From: Ceratothoa steindachneri | Lineage: Eukaryota; Arthropoda; Malacostraca; Isopoda; Cymothoidae | Length of the DNA: 64,000 bases | Direction of reading: 5' to 3' | NCBI GenBank assembly: GCA_963969495.1 | Contig: OZ018327.1 | Span: 34,831,175 to 34,895,174 of the forward strand | Shown: one piece after another, positions 56,374-64,000 of the stretch | How positions within the stretch are numbered: position 1 is the first letter of the stretch | How the letters are laid out: every line of letters starts with the position of its first letter | Translations under genes and position numbers: made by a program | Notes under the pieces: model-generated | Database searches by the model: none | What the model was told of the DNA's origin: nothing | Seen by the model: only the letters and a program-made list of their open reading frames with translations

Positions 56374-57285
56374 ATGGACTCAACAAGCCATCGTCAAACA
56401 GGATAGGGTGAAGAGGACTTCGTGAACGCTGTCAACATCAATCCGCTCATCTTTAATGAAACAGCAGTCGCAGGTTGGTTCAAAATTATGGAGGCCCAAT
56501 TTCACATCTCCAGAATGAAAAAAAGAGGAGACTAAATTTTTCCACGTAATAGCCCCCTTTTCCCCTGAGACCGTCGATCGTCTTCCGGCGGCAATTTTGT
56601 CGGACCAAAATTATCTCCTTTTGAGGGCGGAAGTGATTGGACTTTTTGAGAAGACCAAACCCGAACTTTTTGAGAAGCTCATCGCATCCTCCAGGCTCAC
56701 AAGCCGACCCTCGACCAATTTGGAAGAACTACGAAGGACTGCCCTGCAGGTAGGAGTTGGTGAAAAACTTGTAAGGCACAAATCATCCAGTCTCTACTGG
56801 CTAACATCACGCCTATAATATTGCCACCCTGAAAGAACTCACCCTGCCACAATTAGGAAAACTGGCTGATGAACTCATAATATTTGGTAGAGCGCAGTGC
56901 CTTAATGTAAATACTAGTAGTAAGTCGATAGGTCGCAGTGCCGCTTCCGTGTCGAACTCGTTTATGCCGTATACAAATAAAGATGCGAGTGATAAGTATA
57001 TAAATAATTGGGCAGGAAGTGCGTGGTCAGTGCCCATAGGGGCGTATCCTAAAGGAAATCGTCGCAGGTATATGCAAAATAACAGTGATTACAGCGCGCG
57101 TAATGTACCAGGAGGATTGCGACCCTTCCGGAAAACCCAAAGACCAGTGGTCTGCTGCTCACATGTATTCTTTGGGGAAGACGCAAAATTTTACAAACCC
57201 TGGTGCAGGTGGCCCAAGAGAGAAGAGAAGGTCCAGATGCACCCTTCCTCCAAGCAATCTTCGCTAGCCCCGGCGGAAAACTAGG
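56374..57285 (+). pseudogene. gypsy gag remnant
   Basis: It starts at the ATG at 56,374 (MDSTSHRQTG, then a stop). Pieces in changing frames give EDFVNAVNINPLIFNETAV, then GWFKIMEAQFHISRM, then TKFFHVIAPFSPETVDRLPA, LRTALQVGVGEKLVRHK and LPQLGKLADELI. This matches the capsid-like gag of arthropod and other invertebrate gypsy elements. The C-terminal Cys/His region (HVFFGEDAKFYKPWCRWP, about 57,163) is a mutated zinc-knuckle equivalent. Gag would package the element RNA. Confidence 0.75.
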
Positions 57286-57329
57286 GGGCATGCCATAGCA
57301 AGCGCGGCTGCTGGTATGCCGTCTGTTAT

Positions 57330-57610
57330 CACCGTTGCCGCTAAAGTGTGTAATAATAAATGTGATTTCTTAATCGACCCGGCGGCGAGTGTATCAATAA
57401 TTCCGGCTAAATTGGTGAAATTGGGTGAATTCAACGGCTAATGGCGGGAAAATAAAAGTGCACGGTGAGGTTCACACGGACATAGTGATCGCCAGTCGTC
57501 GCTAAATATTTAGGCGGTCATTTGTAGTCGTGGATACCACTTCACCGTTATTAGGTATTGACTTTTTAAGGCATTATAATCTTTTTAGTAGATTGTGCGC
57601 GCGGCATACT
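57330..57610 (+). pseudogene. gypsy aspartic protease remnant
   Basis: NKCDFLIDPAASVSIIPAKL (about 57,356-57,415) corresponds to the retropepsin active-site region, normally FLIDTGASVSVIP. Here Thr-Gly has become Pro-Ala, so the catalytic loop is lost. VVVDTTSPLLGIDFLRHYNL follows at about 57,520, the conserved C-terminal LLG-x-DFL box. Stops lie between the two parts. Confidence 0.8.
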
Positions 57611-57689
57611 AATAGACAAGCAAATTATACTAGTATCAAAATGGAGATTATCTGGAGAACTTGCGGTAGCCTTAATTAATTATCAATGA

Positions 57690-58600
57690 CCTTCAGCACC
57701 TACCGCCCCATTGCAGAGCCATATTAGAAAAATATGATGTTCTGTACGGTCTCGAACCCGCTCAGGCCTCCCCGTCATCGCCGAACTCAGTGACGCATAC
57801 GATCGAAACTGGTAGGGCTCTACCGACATTTGCAAGGCCGAGGCCTCTTTCAATAGAGAAACTACAGGTTCCCAAAGCAACTTTTGAAACACTATTGAAG
57901 AAGGGGGTCGTGCGCCCGTCAAATTCACCATGGGCTTTGCCAATTCACATGGTGCCAAAGAAGTCGCCCGGTGAGTATAGGGTTGTCGGCGATTTCAGAG
58001 CGCTCAATGCGATCACCAAGCCCAACAGATATCCGCTGCCGCGAATTCAAAGTGTTACGAACCCCTCTATGGCAAAAGGATCTTTTCAAAGTTGAACCTG
58101 ATTCATGCCTATCATTAAATCCTTATGAACTAGGCAGACATAGAGAAAACTACGGTCACAACTCCATTTGGTTCGTGGGAGTACGTTAAGCTCCCATTCG
58201 GTCTCCGAAATGCAAGCTGCACCCTCCAACGGCATATGGACAACCGGTTTCGAGGATTAGGGTTCGTTTTTGACAATATGGCTGACCTTATGAAGCATTT
58301 GGAGCAAGTCTTTAAGATCCTGGTCGAAATCGGTCTGAGAATATCCCTGGAGAAGTGCGAGCTGGAGAAGGAGGAAATAGATTTTTTAGGGCATCACATT
58401 TCGGTGGAAGGAATCTGCCCATCAGCGAAGAAAATGGAGGAAATTGGAGGCATACCGTTACCAAAGGACTACAAGGAGCTTCGAAGATATTTGGGCATGT
58501 TGAGATACTACCGAAGAAGGATTCCTAAATATGCGGCGATTGCAGCTCCATTTACCGAGCTTGTACGACTGCAGCTGAAGGCTCGAAAACTCAGGTGAAA
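57690..58600 (+). pseudogene. gypsy reverse transcriptase remnant
   Basis: 57,790-58,095 reads THTIETGRALPTFARPRPLS, then GVVRPSNSPWALPIHMVPKK, GDFRALNAIT and YPLPRI, the standard first RT boxes. 58,165-58,235 gives TTPFGSWEYVKLPFGLRNAS in shifted frames. 58,236-58,598 continues with HLEQVFKIL, GLRISLEKCE, DFLGHHIS and RYLGMLRYYRR. The Tyr-x-Asp-Asp box expected near 58,270 is absent through mutation and deletion (FVFDNMAD), so polymerase activity is lost. Confidence 0.9.
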
Positions 58601-58970
58601 TGATGAGGCACGAGAATACCAAATCGGACTTAATCGGCTCTGTTAAACTCTGTCACCCACTGCCCAATGATTCGACATACCAGCTCGTGACAGACTGCTC
58701 AACCGGTGGTACTCTTTTCGAGCAAACTAAGCCGGACGAAGCAAGCATACTCCACGCACGGCGGAGAGCTCCTAGCGGCGTATCTTGCTATCATGCACTC
58801 CAGGCACCTGATTGAAGATCGCCACGTTACTTTGTGCACTGATCACAAGGCTTTAGTATATGCTTTTGCATCCATATTAAGTGCTAAAACAGACAGGCAA
58901 CAACGCCATTGGACAGCCATTCTAGACTACGCAGTGATGTCGCTTACGTGGGTGTTCAGGACAACGTAGT
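58600..58970 (+). pseudogene. gypsy RNase H remnant
   Basis: LVTDCSTGGTLF (about 58,684) is the first acidic box. FSSKLSRTKQAYSTHGGELL (58,715-58,774) carries the second acid, in GELLAAY. TDHKALVYAF and RQQRHW follow (58,840-58,915). This order is typical of gypsy RNase H, which degrades the RNA template. One frameshift lies near 58,705. Confidence 0.88.
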
Positions 58971-59089
58971 CGCTGAACATTAATTCGGTCCAAATTGACT
59001 CTCTTGACCTCCGAACTTTGACGGCAACGCAGGATAATGACGAAGAAACGAGAGAATTTTGCTCTCGACTAAAATCTTACCCTTTTCCA

Positions 59090-60095
59090 GATTAAATTCA
59101 GCTTTGCTATGAAGTAACATCAAGATATCCACAATTTTTTGTCCATTTGGCATGCAAGAGAACTATTTTCAATCAATTACATAATCTGTCACACCCTAGA
59201 ATCAAGGCTGCACTTCGTTTCATCAAATCTCGATATTTCTGGCCCAATATAGACCGGAATATTCGCTTCTGCCCATTGCTTCCCATCCTTAAAGTTCGAA
59301 ACTGTGTATATCAATATAGGTGAACCACTCTAAGCGTGTATACTGCCTGGACAATCCTACCCCTCGCATAATCGGTATTTACTATCATGCATCGACCAAG
59401 CGACGAGCTGGATCGAAGCGCTACCGATCCTGGACATAAGTCCCGCAACGGTTGTGTTAGCTTACTTAGACGGATGGATTTCCAGATTTGGAGTCCCGCT
59501 TTACGTAGTAACCGACAGAGGCACCCAATTCGAATCAGAGCTATTCAAGGAAATGTCTGCCTTCATTGGTTTTCATCGTCTTCGCACCATCCACAAACGC
59601 CCATCCACAAACGGGATGGTGGAAAGGTCACACAGGACTTTAAAGTATTCCATAATCGCCCGTAGACAAGGGTGGTTGGTGGCACTCTTTGCCCAATGAC
59701 TCGGGATTTTTACCTTTTACAGCAGTCAACGGATCCACGCTTTGTGCCCAAAACCTTTAGTTTCATCATCGTCATCCAAAGCCGGCTCCAAATTTATTAA
59801 AGAACTGACATCAACCATGGCACAGGTCAACTTCGCGCAGGCATCCATAGGGCACCTGAACTCGGTGCCCAAGCCTTTCGAGCCCCTAAAACTTTCGTAA
59901 AGCAACTCATGTGTGGGTTCTAATTGACCGTGTGTGCAAACCACTAGAAGCGCCATATGCTGGCCCTTTCCAGGGTTGCACTTTGGAATTCATTAACGGA
60001 AGAAGGGACACTGTCTCAGTGGACAGATTAAAACCGGCGAGATTACCTCCCTCACAAAATGGTAACGTGCCGGGCGATCAGCAACACCCATAGAC
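59090..60095 (+). pseudogene. gypsy integrase remnant
   Basis: The zinc-binding start is partly kept (HNLSHPRIKAALRFIKS then YFWPNI, about 59,180-59,250). The catalytic core shows DQATSWIEALPI (mixed frames, about 59,390), VPLYVVTDRGTQFESELF (about 59,494) and NGMVERSHRTLK (about 59,610), so the three acids of the D,D-35-E set are recognisable. The C-terminal part, VWVLIDRVCKPLEAPYAGPF (59,911) and DTVSVDRLKPA (60,009), is typical of gypsy. Integrase would insert the cDNA. At least four frame changes break it. Confidence 0.88.
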
Positions 60096-60339
60096 TCAGG
60101 CAGAAAACAGGAAGAGGACTAGGTGCACTTCACCGCGTAGAGTGCATGGCTCGGAAGAGAACGACGCCACAAAAAGTCAACCTGACACCTCTACAGAAAC
60201 CGGAGAGAGGAACGGCAAGACGGACGTTTTCACGCGCTCCGGGAGGCGAGTCACCTTTGCCAGGAATCCATCGTTCATGTATTACTAATCCTTGTGTAGG
60301 CAATATTGTAGCGAAACATTTAATATCAGATGAAGAGGG

Positions 60340-60668
60340 ATAAATATATACACGCCTCACTGCCTCTCTATCTGTATTACATGCCTTATTATGTGTTTAT
60401 TAAGTGTGGTAATTATATTAGTAGAACCCTAAAGAAGGATAAGACAAAATTGTGGATAAATTGTATTCAATTTTAATATTATTTTATTACATGGCAGAAC
60501 ATGGCAAAAATAAGCCCGTTTAGTACATATGTAAGTGTCAATGCCCTGTGCGTATGTTGTAAATGCTGTGAGATATTAAGTGTGCCAAAAATAAGTATTT
60601 CATATGTATCTACATATGTAATGTTATATGCTATTTTCTCACCCACTCCGTTACTGGCAGGTGAGTAC
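60340..60668. other. gypsy 3' untranslated stretch
   Basis: AT-rich, between the integrase remnant and the 3' LTR start. I see no clear polypurine tract at 60,650-60,668 (the sequence is GCAGGTGAGTAC), which suggests decay. Confidence 0.5.
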
Positions 60669-60879
60669 TGTAGTGATCGGATTATGTAATAAGTAGGCTA
60701 ATGGCACCAAATTGCAGGATTCAATAGGCCCTGCAAACACCACAAAATGGACGCGTGGGTTTCTTATTAAATCCCAGCCTACTCCACTCATATAAAATAA
60801 ATGTCTAAAATTGGAATAAGGAATTGAGAATTTAGATTAATTTGCATTTAAATACAAAATCTGGAATGTAATATATTTG

Positions 60880-60885
<6 letters not shown>
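60669..60885 (+). repeat. 3' LTR fragment of the gypsy element
   Basis: It matches 55,339-55,560 with scattered substitutions and a few short deletions. It is cut off at a (TA)n tract; the remaining 0.7 kb expected from the 5' LTR is not found downstream, where a SINE and a LINE fragment lie. Confidence 0.88.

Positions 60886-60928
<43 letters not shown>
60885..60928. repeat. (TA)n microsatellite
   Basis: About 44 bp of TA repeat. The 5' LTR has a much shorter TA run at the matching place, so the tract either expanded or is the tail of the adjacent minus-strand SINE. Confidence 0.95.
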
Positions 60929-60931
<3 letters not shown>

Positions 60932-61152
60932 GTCTGTGGCTCCAGGGTTTAGAAATCAGAGTTATCTTTCTCTTAGGTGGACTGCCTGTCATGGCTACGA
61001 ACTTCCCCTACCCGTACCCACCGTGATGTTCATTCGACGGAGGTAACCTACGTAGTAAATAGTGTCAGCTTAAAAAGAATCCGGACGGAGATTCGAACTG
61101 CCGACCCGACGATTGCAGGGCAAGCGCGCTAACCACTATAATAGCCTCAAGA
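60929..61152 (-). mobile_element. tRNA-derived SINE with (TA)n tail
   Basis: On the minus strand, the unit opens with a tRNA-like head (61,150-61,078): A box TAGTGGTTAGCGCGCTT and B box CAGTTCGAATCTCCG, 40-odd bases apart as in tRNA genes. CCTGCAATCG lies at the anticodon position. A body of about 150 bp follows and ends in the TA tract at 60,928. Head, body and simple-repeat tail is the standard SINE plan, transcribed from its own polymerase III promoter and moved by a LINE in trans. The acceptor stem does not close well, so it is not a functional tRNA. Confidence 0.7.
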
Positions 61153-61154
61153 TG

Positions 61155-61612
61155 AGGTACCATCCATCCTCTCTCTGAATATCGTTTCTAATAATTTACC
61201 AATTGGCGACGTCAAGCTAATAGTACATAGAGTGCCGACATCGGATTTGTGCCCTATTTTTAAAGAACTTCGTGATATTAGCTGTATTGAACTCAGCTTG
61301 GACTATCCTGTCAAATATAGAACGATTAAAGATCATACTCCGAAGTTTTACCAGTTCGATTTTCAATTGCATAATTAAGGTGCGTCGGATATAGCCCATC
61401 TGGCCCGGATGCCTTCGATTGTTTCATTTTATTTATGTAGGTAGTAATTTCACATTCGCTTACGAGCAGAGACAGAACATCCTATATTTTCGCATTAAGC
61501 GATTTCCTCACTTAATATGTTTAACTGCGTCAGGTCCTCGGTACTAAAGACGCTTAGGAAATGATCGTTTAGTATCTTAACAGTTACTGTTCTATACTCT
61601 CCCTGGTCGACT
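61155..61612 (-). pseudogene. LINE RT N-terminal fragment
   Basis: The minus strand reads KILNDHFLSVFSTEDLTQLN, then LSEEI (61,580-61,500). After frame changes it continues ECEITTYINKMKQSKASGPD, GLYPTHLNYAIE (61,455-61,370) and finally SLTSPIGKLLETIF (about 61,215-61,175). These are the first RT boxes of a CR1/L2-group LINE (KASGPDG; PISLTS). It is cut on one side at the SINE and on the other at a (TA)n tract. It is not the same family as copies A-C. Confidence 0.85.
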
Positions 61613-61628
61613 TTCTATTATTTATATA

Positions 61629-61630
<2 letters not shown>

Positions 61631-61676
<46 letters not shown>
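61631..61676. repeat. (TA)n microsatellite
   Basis: About 45 bp of TA repeat between the LINE fragment and a hairpin repeat. Confidence 0.95.
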
Positions 61677-61679
<3 letters not shown>

Positions 61680-61682
61680 TTC

Positions 61683-61820
61683 AAGATATGAGAAATTTGA
61701 CGTAAATGAGCCATGAGACAGGAAACGAGTTTTTAAAAGGACATTGGAATGTCCCTACTATTGCTCTTAAAAACTCGTTTCTTTTCTCATTGCTCATTTA
61801 CATCAAATTTCTCATCTTTT
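61683..61820. mobile_element. foldback/MITE-like hairpin repeat
   Basis: Two inverted arms of about 57 bp (61,683-61,739 and 61,763-61,820) share GATGAGAAATTTGANGTAAA and AAACGAGTTTTTAA at about 88 percent. The loop of about 25 bp contains its own palindrome, GGACATTGGAATGTCC. It lies directly beside (TA)n. No coding capacity. Confidence 0.8.
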
Positions 61821-61869
61821 CTACTGTATTGTTATATTTTGTGCAATATGCAGAGTGATTGAAAAAATA

Positions 61870-62095
61870 TAGACTCACAGAGAGACATATTGAAAGTGAG
61901 AGAGAGAGAAATATTGAGAGGATAGAGAGAGATTGAATGAGTATTTGGGGGAAAGAGATATTGAGAGAAAGAAAAATTGAGAGATAGTGAGGAGTTGAGA
62001 GAGATTGGAAGAGAGTACGAGCTTTAGAGATAATGAGGGGTTGAGAGATATTGAGAGAGAGAGAAAAGAGTTTGAGAGAGGGATCGTGCGTCTCA
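61870..62095. repeat. GA-rich degenerate repeat (ATTGAGAGA units)
   Basis: ATTGAGAGA-like units recur irregularly. Minus-strand open frames here (SLSISL-type) are composition artefacts. Confidence 0.85.
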
Positions 62096-62099
62096 TGCA

Positions 62100-63870
62100 A
62101 CTCAAGCGCGTTGCATCATAATCTATTTTCGTGTTGGGAACTGCAAAGATAATTCTCACGCATCTATCTCGCGTACATTCTGTGTATACCATCTCTCCCT
62201 TCCTCCCTACTTACATATGTGTATTTCCTAGTCATGCCTTGCAATTCCGATCAATACCTACACGTCAGTGTCTAATTAACTCTTCATAGCAATTTTTCCA
62301 TTCGTCTTCCTCCACCTCTTTTATTACTCTTACTCACCTGTTAGTGAGTGTTTGACCATCTTCACTTTTATTCAGTGGGCCCTAAAAAACTAAGTTCCTC
62401 CTGAGTCACGGATGCTCCTATATAGGCTACTACACTGCCTCTCACCTACCTATGATGCAAGCTAACCACAACCAACCAAACCATTTATTCCCATATTGTT
62501 AATTGTTACCATTACCTTTCGTAAATAGAAATAGTTTCCTTTCGATATTAAGATGATACACGAAGTATATGTGTAAAAGCAGGGTAAATTATGATGTTTA
62601 TGGACACCGTACAGTTAATTAACATTTGGACGATTGGAAACATGTCTAAAATGGAAAGGTTGTAGTAGTAGGTGGTTAGATTTATGGTAGGGTTAGAGGT
62701 ATTAAAATAACATAGTTGACAAATAGTGTTTTAGGACACGTTGTTGCCAAATGTGTGCAGACTAGGTGTGTAATCGTGGGTGTAAGCAGAGGGTGTTATG
62801 TAGAAAAGAGTTTAAGAGGAGGTTTTTGTCCCGTGTTTTGATTAGGCGTGTGAGGAGTGGTTGTTGTTCTAAGGGCGTAGTTATGTTGTGTAAGAAGTGA
62901 TGGTTGCCATGTGCAGACGAGGGATGTATGCAGAGGTTTTGACCCTATGGGTGCAGTCTTGGGTTTTAAGAAAGAGGTTGTTCTAAGTGTGCTGATTAGG
63001 CGTGTAAGGTAAGGTTGTTAAACCGTTGCTATTGAATGTATCTTATATGATACATGTCTAAAATAGAGGTAAATCTTGAAAATAATGATTAAATTCAGTA
63101 TTATACTTTAACTGACGTCCAAAAACTACAATTCATAATTTTCTGATGTGTGGAGAAAATTGGGATCTGAGAACGTTCGTTCTCACTCCTTTATGAGATG
63201 CTGTAATCTATTATCATTTCTGTCTATTATAAACCTTATTAATCATCGATGCCCTTTTCTCAGACTACTTAGAGGGAGGATTTCAGGTTAATTTTTATCC
63301 TGGATCCGCCATTCGGTAAGTGTGTAGTTGTAGGTTGCAAAGAGATGTTGTTATCCTAAGCGTGTACTTGTGTGGTGTAAGAAGAGGTTATTTCCCTGTG
63401 TGTAGACGATGGACATAAAGAAAAGTTGTCTATTGTTTCGTTGCCAGTGACTGTGTGGTTGATATTCGCATAATTTGTATAGCTGACGCTATGATAAACA
63501 TGCACGCACACACACACACACAAATCATAACATCTATAGCTACAAGTCGGAAGTGTGGGAAAGTGTGTGGGTATGAGGTTGGTATATGGGTGGCTGCAAG
63601 TGAGAGTGAGGCTAGAAAATAATCATGCGCTCCGCTCCTAGACTCTATCGATCCTTACATTCCTTTCATTTGTTTCCGCCAGGTCACGTATTCACAACAT
63701 CCACCTCGAGGGAGTGAAAGTTTGTATTTTTGAATACTTGCTTATACGAACAAGTGTGACTGTCCTTGTTTGTTTAACCAGCATACAAAGGAAAATCTTT
63801 AATTATCTTATAGAGCTTTGTGAAACGCTGTTATGGGAGAAAGCGTGTTGCAGATGAAGATAGACAGAAC
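62100..63870. other. unassigned; G/T-rich degenerate repeats
   Basis: No gene found. 62,740-63,020 and 63,310-63,430 contain irregular repeats of GTGTAAGAAGAGGTTGTT-like units at about 60-bp spacing. A CA repeat is at 63,504-63,521. Confidence 0.5.
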
Positions 63871-64000
63871 CCAATAAGCTTTAAGTCTTCAATTCTACTT
63901 CCGCTACAAGGTGGAATCGGCGCCCATCAATGCAACTATATATGCAGATGGTTCTAAGTCATACTGCGGTTTAGATGAGGCTGCTTTTTACCCCGAGGAG
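63870..64000 (+). pseudogene. LINE RNase H domain start, cut by the window edge
   Basis: The plus frame from about 63,872 reads FYFRYKVESAPINATIYADG, followed by SKSYCGLDEAAFYPEE to the last base. ADGSKS is the first Asp motif of LINE-type RNase H, and the Ala-Ala-Phe-Tyr stretch fits the strand after it. An in-frame stop precedes the segment near 63,870. The rest lies outside the window, so whether it is intact cannot be judged. It resembles the RNase H of the plus-strand LINE at 12.7-13.8 kb in position and style. Confidence 0.65.

Larger units (their letters stand above)
55339..60885 (+). mobile_element. Ty3/gypsy LTR retrotransposon, degenerate
   Basis: The order is 5' LTR, gag, protease, RT, RNase H, integrase, then a 3' LTR fragment, all on the plus strand. 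Gypsy order (integrase last) is clear. About 230 bp at 55,343-55,575 and 60,673-60,895 match at roughly 90 percent and define the two LTR starts (TGTNGTGATCGGATTATG). A probable primer-binding region with TTGGTGACC lies at 56,273. Every coding part has stops or frameshifts and several catalytic residues are altered, so the element is an old, inactive insertion. Its 3' LTR ends in a (TA)n tract followed by a SINE. Confidence 0.9.

Noticed and set aside
61078..61150. Functional tRNA gene
   Set aside because: A and B boxes are good, but the acceptor and anticodon stems do not pair well, and a SINE body with a (TA)n tail follows.

Overview
The window is repeat-dominated eukaryotic DNA, almost certainly from a non-vertebrate animal. 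It has no bacterial-style operons, no rRNA or intact tRNA genes, and no intact host gene that I can support. The recognisable coding matter is decayed transposable elements of animal type: CR1-like LINEs with an esterase ORF1, other LINE reverse transcriptases (some with RNase H), a Merlin/ISXO2 transposase, hAT remnants, a Ty3/gypsy LTR element and tRNA-derived SINE-like units. The RT and RNase H styles suggest an arthropod, perhaps a crustacean, but this is only an impression.

Layout. 1-1,300 is unassigned. 1,459-8,620 holds two CR1-like LINEs on the minus strand (copy A, 5'-truncated; copy B, about 5.05 kb and near full length), each joined to (GA)n tracts. 8.7-13.8 kb carries a badly decayed plus-strand LINE, with a clear RT C-terminus plus RNase H at 12.7-13.8 kb and a possible ORF1 at 9.4 kb. 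14,430-19,110 is a 117-bp satellite of about 39 units. 19.9-20.2 kb is a 13-bp minisatellite. 20.7-22.4 kb has a dispersed repeat and two LINE RT scraps. 23.17-24.22 kb is a 29-bp minisatellite. 26.1-27.6 kb has hAT termini and a LINE RT fragment.

28,135-40,686 is the most interesting region. A 30-bp satellite of about 11.6 kb contains a 5,571-bp near-identical tandem duplication. The whole block, including a decayed Merlin transposase near its left edge, is bounded by imperfect terminal inverted repeats and near-identical 6-bp flanks. A 279-bp element at 45,649-45,927 has the same plan: terminal repeats beginning GGGATCA, a perfect 6-bp duplication ATTTCT, and an internal 30-bp array about 70 percent identical to the large one. 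I infer a transposon family whose body is a satellite made of its own terminal-repeat monomer.

42.3-45.5 kb holds a second dispersed-repeat copy, a SINE-like unit and a 1.6-kb element with long inverted arms around a hAT transposase scrap. 49,673-54,039 is CR1-like copy C (minus), lacking the RT catalytic core through an in-frame deletion and embedded in purine-rich (GA)n repeats. 54.4-55.15 kb has a complex palindrome and a hAT end. 55,339-60,885 is a degenerate Ty3/gypsy element (plus) with gag, protease, RT, RNase H and integrase remnants and two diverged LTR pieces. 60.9-62.1 kb has a SINE, a LINE RT fragment, (TA)n tracts and a hairpin repeat. The last 130 bases start another LINE RNase H domain that runs off the window.

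No pathway or operon links these parts. Their relationships are nesting, target preference, shared ancestry of repeats and array homogenisation.
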